Assembly (NCBI GenBank): GCA_046349935.1 | Contig: JAXMBK010000019.1 | Location: 1-64,000 of the forward strand | DNA: 64,000 bases | From: CAIXSC01 sp046349935 | GTDB lineage: Bacteria; Planctomycetota; Planctomycetia; Pirellulales; Pirellulaceae | Reading direction: 5' to 3' | Shown: piece after piece, positions 45,031-54,266 of the stretch | How the letters are laid out: each line of letters opens with the position of its first letter | How positions within the stretch are numbered: the stretch's first letter is position 1 | Made by a program: the position numbers and the translations under genes | Notes under the pieces: model-generated | What the model was told of the DNA's origin: nothing | What the model saw: the letters and a program-made list of their open reading frames with translations, nothing else | The model's database searches: none

Positions 45031-47355
45031 ATGGAATCGAGTCCAGGACGGGATGCAAAACGGGGGCCGGAAGCCAAGCAGGGACGGCTGTTTGCGAGCG
45101 ACGTTCCCGAAGAGCCCTGGGAAACGGACGAACTGCGCGACCGGCTGATCGCCGAAGTGGCGCTGGCCGAAGCGCCTTTCGGGCCGTACGACTACCTCGT
45201 CCCGGAGAACTTGCGGGATAAAGTCGAACCGGGGCGGCGCGTCCGCGTGCCGTTGGGCAAAGGCGAGCGCACGCTCGTCGGCTATTGCGTCCGCGTCGGG
45301 ACCGACGTGCGCATCGACCGCCCGTTGCGCGAACTGCGCGGCGTCGTCGACGCCAAGCCGCTGGTCACGCCCGCCCTCATTCGGCTCGCCCGCTGGCTCG
45401 CCGATTATTACCTCTGCGACCTGGGCGTGGTGCTGGAAACCATCGTTCCCGCCGCTGTGCGGACTCAGGCCGGGACCCGCGAACAGCTATTCTTGACGGT
45501 TCCCGCCGAAGTCTGGGCCAACCGCGATCAGTGGCGGCTGCCGGCGCGGCAGCGTGCGATCCTGGAATCGCTCGCGACCGCCGGTCGACCGCTCACCAGC
45601 GCGGAACTCAGCGAGCGGGCCGGCTGTTCCGCCAGCCCCATCCAGACGCTCCGCAAAAAGGGCTTCATCGTCGATCGAGTCGAGCGGATCGACTCGGGCG
45701 AGATCCAAGAGCGCCCCGCGGAACTTGGCGCGCCGTTGGTGCTGAACGACGACCAGCAGCGGGCGCTCGACGCCATCCTGACGCCCGTTTACGACGAACG
45801 CCACGAGACCATTTTGCTGCACGGGGTGACCGGCAGCGGCAAAACGGAGGTCTACATCCGCGCGATCGAGGAGGTCACTCGGCGCGGTCGGCAAGCGATC
45901 GTGCTCGTGCCCGAAATCAGCCTGACTCCGCAAACGCGGCAGCGATTTCGAGCGCGCTTTCCCCACGTGGCCGTGCTGCACAGCGGCCTGTCCGACTCCG
46001 AACGCAACTGGCACTGGCAACGGATCGCGCGCGGCGACGTCCAGGTGGTCGTCGGCGCGCGCAGTGCGATCTTCGCCCCTGTGCCGCGCCTGGGACTCGT
46101 CGTGCTCGACGAAGAGCACGACGGCTCGTTCAAGCAAGACACGCAGCCGCGCTACCAGGCCCGCGACGTCGCCCTGTGGCGGACGCGCGAAGAAGGGGTC
46201 CCGCTGGTGCTCGGTTCGGCCACGCCGGCGCTGGAGACGTGGCAGCGGACGCGCGAAGGCCAGTTTCGGTTGGTGGAACTTCCAAGGCGCGTGTCCGGTT
46301 TGCCGCTGCCGGCCGTCACGACGATCGACATGCGGACCGAACGCCGTTCGGGCGGTTGGCGAGGCGCGGTGAGTCGGCCGCTGGGGGAGGCGATCAAGCA
46401 GGCGCTCGCGGGCGGCGGACAAGTGATCCTGCTGCTGAATCGCCGCGGGTTCTCGACCAGCATTCAGTGCCCTGACTGCGGGTTCGTCGCGCAGTGTCCC
46501 GACTGCGAACTGGCGCTCACGCATCACAAGTCGGCGGCGTTGGCCGTGTGTCATTACTGCAACTATCAGATCCCCGCCCTCGTCGCCTGCCCGCAGTGCC
46601 GCTCCACCGGCATTCGTCTGGCGGGACTCGGCACCGAACGGTTGGAAGAGGAGATCGCGCAGCGGTTTCCCGGCGTGCCTCTACTGCGCATGGACTCGGA
46701 CACCATGACGAAGCCAGGGAGCCATGAGGCGGCGTTGGATCGCTTTCGGTCGGGCGAAGTGCGGTTGATGATCGGCACGCAGATGATCGCCAAGGGGCTC
46801 GACTTTCCCAGCGTGACGCTCGTGGGAGTCGTCAACGCCGACACGGCCCTGCACTTCCCCGACTTTCGCGCGTCGGAGCGGACGTTTCAACTGGTGACGC
46901 AAGTCGCCGGTCGAACGGGACGCGGGCGGCAGGGAGGGTGCGTCGTGGTGCAGACCTACAACCCGGAACATCCGGCGATCGCAGCGGCGCAGCGGCACGA
47001 TTATCATCAGTTTGCGGAGGGCGAATTGCCGGATCGCGAGTCGCTGGGGTACCCTCCCTTCGGCACGTTGGTGCGGATCATCGTGCGGGGCGAGTCGCCC
47101 GTGCTGGCGGAAGGTTACGCCGACCAGATCGCCAAGCGACTGGAGAGCGCCTTGGTCGACGCCCAGCGCGGACGCGTTCTCGGACCGGCGCCGTGTCCCT
47201 TAGCGAAACTGCGGGGCCGATACCGCTTTCACGTTCTGGCCCATTCCCGCGACGGTCAGTTCTTGCGCGAGGCGGTTCGCGAGGCGACGCGGGGCGTCGA
47301 CTTGCCGCGCGGCGTGCAATGGCTGGTCGACGTCGATCCGGTCGACATGCTCTGA
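45031..47355 (+). CDS. priA: primosomal protein N' (replication restart helicase)
   Basis: A 774-residue helicase that reloads the replisome at stalled forks. It has an N-terminal DNA-binding domain (LAEAPFGPYDYLVPENL), Walker A GVTGSGKTEVYIRAI, DEEH box VVLDEEHDGSFKQ and a zinc-binding region with eight cysteines between about 485 and 530 (CPDCGFVAQCPDCELAL, CHYCN, CPQC). Motif VI reads QVAGRTGRGRQGG; PriA usually has AGRAGR, so the Thr is a small deviation. The first 30 residues are a non-conserved extension, so a later start is possible. Confidence 0.95.
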   Translation: MESSPGRDAKRGPEAKQGRLFASDVPEEPWETDELRDRLIAEVALAEAPFGPYDYLVPENLRDKVEPGRRVRVPLGKGERTLVGYCVRVGTDVRIDRPLRELRGVVDAKPLVTPALIRLARWLADYYLCDLGVVLETIVPAAVRTQAGTREQLFLTVPAEVWANRDQWRLPARQRAILESLATAGRPLTSAELSERAGCSASPIQTLRKKGFIVDRVERIDSGEIQERPAELGAPLVLNDDQQRALDAILTPVYDERHETILLHGVTGSGKTEVYIRAIEEVTRRGRQAIVLVPEISLTPQTRQRFRARFPHVAVLHSGLSDSERNWHWQRIARGDVQVVVGARSAIFAPVPRLGLVVLDEEHDGSFKQDTQPRYQARDVALWRTREEGVPLVLGSATPALETWQRTREGQFRLVELPRRVSGLPLPAVTTIDMRTERRSGGWRGAVSRPLGEAIKQALAGGGQVILLLNRRGFSTSIQCPDCGFVAQCPDCELALTHHKSAALAVCHYCNYQIPALVACPQCRSTGIRLAGLGTERLEEEIAQRFPGVPLLRMDSDTMTKPGSHEAALDRFRSGEVRLMIGTQMIAKGLDFPSVTLVGVVNADTALHFPDFRASERTFQLVTQVAGRTGRGRQGGCVVVQTYNPEHPAIAAAQRHDYHQFAEGELPDRESLGYPPFGTLVRIIVRGESPVLAEGYADQIAKRLESALVDAQRGRVLGPAPCPLAKLRGRYRFHVLAHSRDGQFLREAVREATRGVDLPRGVQWLVDVDPVDML

Positions 47356-47433
47356 CGGGACTCGCTTCCTCGATTCCTCGTTCGTAGAATAGGGACCCAC
47401 GGTTTCCCGCGGCCCGCAGGAGGATGGCGCCCC

Positions 47434-49326
47434 ATGTCTTATCGTTCGATCAAACGCGTGCTCGGCGAAACGAGCATCGAACGGAAGTGCCGTCTCCTGT
47501 TCGGAGCGTGCCTGTTGGGGCTCATCGGCGGCGCCTTCTTTTGGGTCGATCGCGTGGCCGAGCGGTTGGTGCTGAAAACGACGCGCAGTAAAGCGCGAGA
47601 TCTGGTTCCCATCCTGCTGCTCGGAAAACACCTCGAAAAGTGGGACACCAACAATCCAGACGACTTCGCCAAGCGGCTGAGTCGCGATTTTGCGCGGTCG
47701 AACTACGAATTTGAAATCATCGCGCCGGGCGACGGCATCGAAGTCACGCAGTTGTTCGAACCGCGACGACCCGAGCCAGGCTGGGAAGAAGAGCAGCTCG
47801 CGGAACTCGCGGCGCAATACGCGGCCCTCTTGGAAAAACAAAAGGCGCAAACCGATCCGACCGCAGGGGCTAGCGAGCCCGCGACGCCCGAAAAGTCCTT
47901 GGAAAAGGCGCTCGAGGCCGACCCCGCGTCGCTGTTGCTGGCGACGGAGGAAGAGGCGGACGAACTGTTCGTCGAGCGGCGATTTCGGGAGTTGGACAAG
48001 TACGAGTACTATGCGCCCATTCGCTGGCGCTCCACCTGCACGCATTGTCATCAGACGTTGTTCGGCGCCGGCGTGATGCCTGCCGCCGGCGCCCAAGGCG
48101 CCGATTCGCACGACTTGCCTTTTCGCGTGATCAAGGTCGAGCTGACTTACCGCGAGACGCAGAACGGCATCAATCAAGCGCGCGCCATTTTGATCGCGGT
48201 GGCCATCCTCACCGTGTTCGTCGCCATGGTGGCGCTCTACATGATCGTCCGCTACGTGATCGTCAAGCCGCTGAAGCACCTGCGGGACGTGAGCGACGAA
48301 ATCAGTCGCGGCAAAATGGAGTCGCGGGCCGAAATTCGCACGGCCGACGAGTTTCAGGAATTGGCTGACTCGTTCAACCGCATGCTGCGACACTTGACCG
48401 ACACGCAGGCCAACCTGCGCAACGTCAACGCGGAACTCGACGCGAAAGTCGACGAGCTCGCTCAGCTGAATATGCGGCTGTATGAAATGAATCGCCTGAA
48501 AGGGGACTTCCTGGCGAACATGAGTCACGAGCTGCGCACGCCGCTCAATAGCATCATCGGCTTTTCGGAAGTGCTGCAAGGGCTCGATGCGCTCAATGAA
48601 AAGCAGCGTCGGTATGCCCAGAACATTCAGAAGTCGGGCCGCGTTCTGTTGGAGATGATCAACGACATTTTGGATCTCGCCAAGATGGAGGCGGGCAAGA
48701 TGGACGTGCGGCCGACCGAGTTCAGCATCGAAGCGCTCGTGCAGGCGCAGTGCGACTTGGTGCGGTCGTTGGCCGACGAGAAGAACATCGATCTCAACGT
48801 CAACATCGCGCCCGAGCTGCCGCACTTGTTCCAAGATCAAGGGAAGATCCAGCAGATCCTGACGAACCTGTTGTCGAACGCTATCAAGTTTACGCCCGAG
48901 GGGGGGCGCATCACCGTCTCGGCCCGCGCCGACGCCCAAGCGCGGCTCGTGCTGACCGTCGCCGACACGGGCGTCGGGATCGCCCCCGAAGATCGCGACA
49001 TCATCTTTGAAAAGTTCCGTCAGGGGCGGGCCGTGGTCGGCGAAGACGGACTCACCCGACGCTACTCAGGGACCGGTTTGGGACTCTCGATCGTCCGCGA
49101 GTTGTGCAAGCTGCTAGGCGGAGAAGTGGCGGTCGAAAGCGAAGTGGGACGCGGCAGCACGTTTGAAATCGCCATCCCCTGGAATCGCACCGAACTGGTC
49201 CGCGGCGAATCGCCGCTCGCCGCGCGCCTTGATGAACTTTACCGCCCCCATTGGCCCGACGCCGGCGCACCCGGCGCACGCGAGCCGATGGCCTCGAACT
49301 CGAGCGGCTCGGCCGGCGGGACCTAG
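47434..49326 (+). CDS. membrane sensor histidine kinase with a c-type heme motif in its sensor domain
   Basis: A 630-residue kinase. Two membrane helices (about 22-42 and 250-276) enclose a periplasmic sensor domain of roughly 200 residues with CTHCH at 202-206 near its end (WRSTCTHCHQTLFG), a c-type heme site. HAMP follows, then a short coiled coil, HisKA with NMSHELRTPLNSIIGFSE (phosphorylated His365) and HATPase with NLLSNAIKF, ADTGVGIAPEDRD and GTGLGLSIVRELC. It probably senses redox state, oxygen or nitric oxide. No response regulator lies next to it. A TAGAAT -10 element is at 47385-47390. Confidence 0.9.
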   Translation: MSYRSIKRVLGETSIERKCRLLFGACLLGLIGGAFFWVDRVAERLVLKTTRSKARDLVPILLLGKHLEKWDTNNPDDFAKRLSRDFARSNYEFEIIAPGDGIEVTQLFEPRRPEPGWEEEQLAELAAQYAALLEKQKAQTDPTAGASEPATPEKSLEKALEADPASLLLATEEEADELFVERRFRELDKYEYYAPIRWRSTCTHCHQTLFGAGVMPAAGAQGADSHDLPFRVIKVELTYRETQNGINQARAILIAVAILTVFVAMVALYMIVRYVIVKPLKHLRDVSDEISRGKMESRAEIRTADEFQELADSFNRMLRHLTDTQANLRNVNAELDAKVDELAQLNMRLYEMNRLKGDFLANMSHELRTPLNSIIGFSEVLQGLDALNEKQRRYAQNIQKSGRVLLEMINDILDLAKMEAGKMDVRPTEFSIEALVQAQCDLVRSLADEKNIDLNVNIAPELPHLFQDQGKIQQILTNLLSNAIKFTPEGGRITVSARADAQARLVLTVADTGVGIAPEDRDIIFEKFRQGRAVVGEDGLTRRYSGTGLGLSIVRELCKLLGGEVAVESEVGRGSTFEIAIPWNRTELVRGESPLAARLDELYRPHWPDAGAPGAREPMASNSSGSAGGT

Positions 49327-49434
49327 CTTGGGAATCATCAAGCCGACTCCGCACTCGCGGGCGGTTTTTTCACGGAGGCCGACGATTGTCGTCGTGCGGC
49401 CCAATCCTTACTACAGCGACGGAATGCGAAGATC

Positions 49435-49917
49435 ATGAACGCAGCAGGCGAACAGGCGGAGTCGAACGGCAGCGATGCGTGGCCGCTGGTGGAGCTCTAT
49501 ACGGACGGGGCCTGCAGCGGCAATCCGGGCCCCGGCGGCTGGGCGTTCATCCTCCGCCACAAGGCGACGGGGAAGGAAAAGGAAGTCGCCGGCGCTCAAC
49601 ACGACACGACGAACAACCAGATGGAGTTGCTCGCCGTCATCCGCGGCCTGGAGGCGCTGCAGAAGCCGTGTCGCGTCCAGCTCTACACCGACAGCATCTA
49701 CGTCGGCAAGGGACTCACCGAGTGGCTGCCCGGATGGAAGAAACGGGGGTGGAAACGAGAAGGCAAAGCAATCAAGAACCTTGAACTTTGGCAGCGTTTG
49801 GATCAGCTCGCGTCGCGCCACCGCCTTAAATTCACTCACGTCCGCGGCCACTCGGGCCACCCCGAGAACGAACGTTGCGACGAGTTGGCGGTGGCCGCGT
49901 ATCAAGCGCTGCGCTAG
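49435..49917 (+). CDS. rnhA: ribonuclease HI
   Basis: A 160-residue enzyme that cuts RNA in RNA-DNA hybrids. The four catalytic acids are present: D24 (LYTDGACSGNPGPGGW), E64 (NNQMELLAVI), D86 (LYTDSIYV) and D149 (NERCDELAV), plus the HVRGHSGHPENE loop. The first 18 residues are an extension. Its stop overlaps, tail to tail, the stop of the lipoprotein gene on the other strand by four bases. Confidence 0.96.
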   Translation: MNAAGEQAESNGSDAWPLVELYTDGACSGNPGPGGWAFILRHKATGKEKEVAGAQHDTTNNQMELLAVIRGLEALQKPCRVQLYTDSIYVGKGLTEWLPGWKKRGWKREGKAIKNLELWQRLDQLASRHRLKFTHVRGHSGHPENERCDELAVAAYQALR

Positions 49918-50576
49918 TGCAGCATGTCGGCGTCCCGAGCGAACTCGTCGTTGAATTCGTAGGGATAGAAGTGCTTGGCGATGTCTTGCGACAGCGTCGC
50001 CAAAAACTTCCGCTGGAACTGCGTGTCGGTCGTTTCGCTGACATGTTGCCCGCCGTTGATCGGGAAGGCGAAGTTGTCGAGCGTCCGGCGGAAGACGGCG
50101 TCGCCGCCTTGCGACATGTCATAGACGGTCAACGTCACGTTCGCGCGTCCCTTGAACATGGTCGCGTCTTCGTGCAGGCGGTAGCCGTCGAGATCGATGC
50201 CCAAGACCAAGTCGGCGTTTACGGCTTTGCCGATGTCGCGGAAATCGGTCTGGTCCCAGTCGTTGTTATCGATCCAGTTGGCGACTTCTTGCTGGCGAAC
50301 GACCTTGATGTTCTTCACGTTTTGGCGGAGCCGCATTTCCACCAGTTGCGACAGGATCGAGGCCGCGGCGCTCGGATCGTAGCTGGAGTTGTTGGCGACG
50401 CAGACCACGGCGACCTTCTTGCCGGCCAGGCCGTCGAATTCGGCGGGGATCTTGTTCCCCTTGATGACGTAGATCAATTGGGCGATGCCGCCGACGCAGC
50501 CGGTCGAGTTGAACAGGAGCAGCGCCAACAGCAGCCACACGCTCGCAGTACGCAGCACACTCGTATTTCGTCGCAT
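49914..50576 (-). CDS. lipoprotein of unknown function
   Basis: A 220-residue protein with a signal peptide and lipobox (LFNSTGC, Cys27). The mature part has alternating beta strands and helices: GKKVAVVCVANNSSYDP, IKVVRQQEVANWI, IGKAVNADLVLGIDLDGYRL and ANVTLTVYDM. This order resembles the alpha/beta fold of CsgG- or LpoB-like periplasmic lipoproteins, but no family signature is clear enough to name it. It is likely attached to a membrane on the periplasmic side. The DUF2752 gene lies 54 bases upstream. Confidence 0.8.
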   Translation of the reverse strand: MRRNTSVLRTASVWLLLALLLFNSTGCVGGIAQLIYVIKGNKIPAEFDGLAGKKVAVVCVANNSSYDPSAAASILSQLVEMRLRQNVKNIKVVRQQEVANWIDNNDWDQTDFRDIGKAVNADLVLGIDLDGYRLHEDATMFKGRANVTLTVYDMSQGGDAVFRRTLDNFAFPINGGQHVSETTDTQFQRKFLATLSQDIAKHFYPYEFNDEFARDADMLH

Positions 50577-50630
50577 GGGACTTCCTTGTTCCTCGACGCC
50601 TGCCCGCCGTTTTCAATCGTCTCGTCCGCG

Positions 50631-51071
50631 CTACAGCCGCCGCAGGCCCCAATCGATCATCGCGACCGAGAGGATGACGCCCAGCAGCAAGGCGAGAATT
50701 CGTTCGTCCGGAACGCATCCCCACCATCGGCCGCGCCAGGCCGAGAGCAGCGTCCACGGTGCGGCCGCGAGTGCGGCCAGACCGAGCAGCATGCCGCCGG
50801 CATTGGCTTCCGTCGCCGACCAAATCCGTCCCCGAATCAACAGGGACCAGGAAGTGGTCATTCCGCAGGCGGGACACCGCTGACCAGTCCATTGCACGAT
50901 GGAACAAGGCGGAAGTCCTAGCTGCCGGTGGGTGCCGTAGCCTTGCGGGTCGGGCGACAGCCACAGGGCGACCGTCCACAAACCAACCAGCACGACGCCG
51001 ACGGTCCCGAGCGCTATCCGCGTCGGGATTCCCAGCGAGGGCGGCGGAGAATAGAGGGGAGCGGTCGACAT
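50631..51071 (-). CDS. DUF2752 membrane protein
   Basis: A 146-residue protein with three to four hydrophobic segments and the DUF2752 core CPACGMTTSWSLLIRG, in which the CxxCGxT motif follows a Pro/Cys segment (LGLPPCSIVQWTGQR). The function of the family is unknown. ATG 51071 is used because the coding character and the hydrophobic part begin there; the frame continues upstream into the ymdB gene without a convincing start. It lies between ymdB and the lipoprotein gene. Confidence 0.82.
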   Translation of the reverse strand: MSTAPLYSPPPSLGIPTRIALGTVGVVLVGLWTVALWLSPDPQGYGTHRQLGLPPCSIVQWTGQRCPACGMTTSWSLLIRGRIWSATEANAGGMLLGLAALAAAPWTLLSAWRGRWWGCVPDERILALLLGVILSVAMIDWGLRRL

Positions 51072-51147
51072 CACAAGTCCGATTTTTTTCCTAATGCTGC
51101 TCAGCCTCGAGGCTGAACGCTGCGCGGCCGATCCTGACGACGCTCGA

Positions 51148-51939
51148 TCAGGGGCCGCCCGGCTCGCGAAATACATATCGTTCGATGGCCGAGGCGCGAC
51201 CGGTGGACGGATCGATGGTCACGATCGATCCATGCAGCCGAACATCCTTCTTCGCCACTTCAAACTCCGACGGACGAAACGTAAGGGTCGTTTCGAGGAC
51301 GCGGTCGATGCGGCGACCGAGAATGCTGTCGTGCGGACCGGTCATGCCGACGTCGCACTGAAAGGCCGTTCCGCCCGGCAAGATCTGTTCGTCGGCCGTC
51401 GGGACATGCGTGTGGGTGCCGAGCACCGCGGAGACGCGGCCGTCGAGGTAGCGGCCCATGAGCTGCTTGTCGCTGGTGGCTTCGGCGTGGAAATCGACCA
51501 CGCGCACCCGCACGTCGGCCGGCAACTCGCCCAACACCCGGTCAGCGGCTCGAAACGGACAGTCGCTGGGCCGCATAAAGACGCGTCCCAAGAGACTCAC
51601 CACCGCCACTTTGTCGCCGCCGCGCGAGGCGACGACCGTCCAGGGCCGCCCCGGCGCCTCGGCAGGGTAGTTGGCCGGCTTGACGACGCGTTCTTCCCGC
51701 TCCAACACCGCATAGATTTCTTTGCGGCGGTAGATGTGATCGCCCAGCGTCAGGCAGTCGACGCCGGCGCCGATCAGGTCGAAGTAAATCTGCGGCGTAA
51801 TGCCCGAGCCTTCGGCCGCGTTCTCGCCGTTGGCGATGACGAAATCCAGCCGCTCGGCGATGCGGATCTTTTCGAGAAAGTGGAGCAGAATGCGCCGGCC
51901 CGGTTTGCCGACGATGTCGCCGATCAGCAGCAGACGCAT
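51148..51939 (-). CDS. ymdB: YmdB-family metallophosphoesterase
   Basis: A 263-residue member of the YmdB (TIGR00282) family, 2',3'-cyclic-nucleotide phosphodiesterases. Metal ligands appear in LLIGDIVGKPGRR, IANGENAAEGSGI, LTLGDHIYRR, DFHAEATSDKQ and LGTHTHVPTADEQI; the third reads GDH where GNH is usual. It begins 14 bases after rny, the ribonuclease gene that ymdB commonly accompanies in Bacillus and relatives, which supports a shared role in RNA turnover. Confidence 0.93.
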   Translation of the reverse strand: MRLLLIGDIVGKPGRRILLHFLEKIRIAERLDFVIANGENAAEGSGITPQIYFDLIGAGVDCLTLGDHIYRRKEIYAVLEREERVVKPANYPAEAPGRPWTVVASRGGDKVAVVSLLGRVFMRPSDCPFRAADRVLGELPADVRVRVVDFHAEATSDKQLMGRYLDGRVSAVLGTHTHVPTADEQILPGGTAFQCDVGMTGPHDSILGRRIDRVLETTLTFRPSEFEVAKKDVRLHGSIVTIDPSTGRASAIERYVFREPGGP

Positions 51940-51953
51940 CGCCCTCCCTCCCC

Positions 51954-53510
51954 TTACTTCGCGACCTCGGTGAAACGCGATTCGCGGACCACGGTGATCT
52001 TGATTTCGCCGGGATAGGTGAGCTGTTCCTCGAACGCCTTCGCGATGTCGCGAGCGATCTTCGCCGCTTTCGCATCGTCGGTGTCGCGGGCGCTCGCCAG
52101 CACCCGCAGTTCGCGACCCGCTTGGATGGCGAACGCTTGTTCGACCCCGGGGAAGCCCATAGCGATCGACTCCAGTTCTTCCATCCGCTTCACGTACCGT
52201 TCGAGCGATTCGCGTCGCGCGCCGGGGCGCGACGCGCTGCAAGCGTCGGCCGTGGCGACGATCACCGTGTAGGGGAACTTGGTCGTGATGTCGTCGTGAT
52301 GGCCGAGCGCCGCGTGGACGATTTCCTCGCGCTCGCCGTGCCGCTTGAGCAAGTCGGCGCCGATCTTGGGATGGCCGCCTTCCAGTTCGTGGTCGGCCGC
52401 TTTGCCGATATCGTGCAAGAGCCCGGCGCGACGCGCGATGGCGCCGTTGAGCCCCACCATTTCGGCCAACATGCCCGACAAGAATGCGACTTCGACGCTG
52501 TGTCGGAGCACGTTTTGGCTGTAGCTGGTGCGGAAATGGAGCCGCCCCAGCATGTAGGCCAGACGCGGATGCAGGTTGGGGATGTCGACTTCTTGAGCCG
52601 CCGCCTCCCCCTTCTTCTGAATCAGCGCTTCGATTTCCTTCGTCGTGTCGTTGACCAGCTCTTCGATCCGCGACGGGTGAATGCGGCCGTCGGCGATGAG
52701 CTTATTGAGCGCCAAACGCGCGACTTCGCGGCGGACTGGGTCAAAGCCGCTGACGATCACTACGCCGGGCGTGTCGTCGATGATCACGTCGACGCCGGTC
52801 GCCTTTTCGAAGGCCCGAATGTTCCGTCCCTCGCGACCAATGATCCGGCCCTTCATGTCGTCGTTGGGAATGTCCACCGTACTGGTCGTGCTCTCCGCCG
52901 TGTGAGCGGCCGCGTACCGATGGAGGGCCGTAAGGAGAATGTCGCGGGCCTTCTCGTCGCACGTTTCCGTCACGCGCCGTTCGTGCTTCGCGACTCGCGT
53001 CCCCACCTCGGCCGACAATTCGTCCTCCAACCGATTCATCAAACGCTCGGTCGCTTCGTCGCGATTCAAGCCGCTGAGCTGATGGAGCGTCTGGCGTTCG
53101 GCGTCGAGCAGCTTGTTGAGCTCCTCTTGCCGACGGTTGGTTTCTTCCAGCTTTTCTTTCGCCTTGCGTTGCGTCGCTTCGGCGATTTTTTCTTGCTTGC
53201 GCAGGTCGTCGGTCTGCTGCACGATCGTCTCGTGGCGTTTGTCGAGCAGCCGTTCACGCTCGCGTAGTTCCTCGCGGGCCTTGTTGAGTTCTGCCTCGGT
53301 CGCCGCCTTTTGCTTGAGGTTGCGTTCCTTGATCTCCAGGTCGGCTTCCCGGACCTTGGTCGCGGCGTCCTGTTCGGCTCGAGCGACGATTTCGCGGGCT
53401 TTGGTTTCGAAATCACGCTGTCGCAACCGGTCGAGCAACCGGACGACGATGAAGACAACGACGGCGGTCACGATCAACGTGACCAAAGCGGTAACGACGT
53501 AAGGCAGCAC
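51954..53510 (-). CDS. rny: ribonuclease Y
   Basis: A 518-residue endoribonuclease. It has an N-terminal membrane helix (about 5-24), a long coiled coil (25-200), a KH domain (MKGRIIGREGRNIRAFEKATGVD) and an HD domain with HSVEVAFLSGMLAE and GLLHDIGKAADHELEGGHPKIGADLL. It starts RNA decay at the membrane. The start is a GTG at 53510; there is no ATG in a reasonable position and the N-terminal helix requires this start. A 750-base region without clear genes lies upstream. Confidence 0.96.
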   Translation of the reverse strand: MLPYVVTALVTLIVTAVVVFIVVRLLDRLRQRDFETKAREIVARAEQDAATKVREADLEIKERNLKQKAATEAELNKAREELRERERLLDKRHETIVQQTDDLRKQEKIAEATQRKAKEKLEETNRRQEELNKLLDAERQTLHQLSGLNRDEATERLMNRLEDELSAEVGTRVAKHERRVTETCDEKARDILLTALHRYAAAHTAESTTSTVDIPNDDMKGRIIGREGRNIRAFEKATGVDVIIDDTPGVVIVSGFDPVRREVARLALNKLIADGRIHPSRIEELVNDTTKEIEALIQKKGEAAAQEVDIPNLHPRLAYMLGRLHFRTSYSQNVLRHSVEVAFLSGMLAEMVGLNGAIARRAGLLHDIGKAADHELEGGHPKIGADLLKRHGEREEIVHAALGHHDDITTKFPYTVIVATADACSASRPGARRESLERYVKRMEELESIAMGFPGVEQAFAIQAGRELRVLASARDTDDAKAAKIARDIAKAFEEQLTYPGEIKITVVRESRFTEVAK

Positions 53511-54266
53511 GTCTCAATCCTCGGCAGCTATGGTGAGCCTGGGCATGCCGGGGTAGTCGCGGTGCGGACGCAGCTTCGGAGCGCACTCCAAGCCGCGCCG
53601 ATCGTTTTGAGATCGACGACGAATCGCATTGCTGCGGATCTTTGGCGAGCGGTGCAAACGACGGCTGGGAGGGAACGGCCCCCGCGTGTCGGTCTGCCCG
53701 GCTGCTCGAATCGGTTCGCTACCGCCGACGCCGAGGCCGCCGCCAGGGCGCCAAGGCGAATGACAGCGAGCTTCCTGGGTCGAATGCGTCGAACGACGCG
53801 CCTCTCAGGAACGAAGTGGGAAACGTCAGCCGACCCCCTCGCTGCATCGGAATCCGCAAGCCTTCCGGGCGGGTGCGTTGTTTTCGCCCGCCTGGCATTC
53901 GAGTTGCGGAGACGCGAACAAACGCAGGCCGTGCGGGCGCCTTGCTGTTCGTCCACAAACCTAACACGAATCGCAGGATGACCAGAAACGGATTCATCGT
54001 CGCCTCGCGTGATGCACGGGAAGGGGGAAATCTGAGTACCAGATCGGAACCATGTCGAGCCCCGCTAAAGTTGCCGCCAGCAGGCGAACCGCCGTCGTCT
54101 ACACGACCAGCGCTTCCGGACTACCACAGGCACAGTGGGTTGACGATCATGGGGTCCAAACCCCAGCGTCGACCGGCCGATCCAGGGCTGTGAAGAGCCT
54201 GTGTCGGCGCAGTAAAACGCCGGGGTCATCGTACCAGAGTCTCCTTAAACTGCAACCATTTCCCCC
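53511..54266. other. 756-base region without a convincing gene
   Basis: Lies between divergent rny and tilS. Open frames on both strands (for example minus 53997-53719 and 53956-53528) give Arg/Ala-rich, low-quality translations with no family signal and are probably chance. One small perfect hairpin, GGGGT-CCAA-ACCCC, is at 54151-54164. I looked for tRNA, tmRNA, SRP and RNase P signatures and saw none. A structured RNA or a gene remnant is possible. Confidence 0.5.

Noticed and set aside
53719..53997. A 92-codon minus-strand frame upstream of rny
   Set aside because: It has a GAGG-like site but the translation turns Arg/Pro-rich without structure, and competing frames overlap it.
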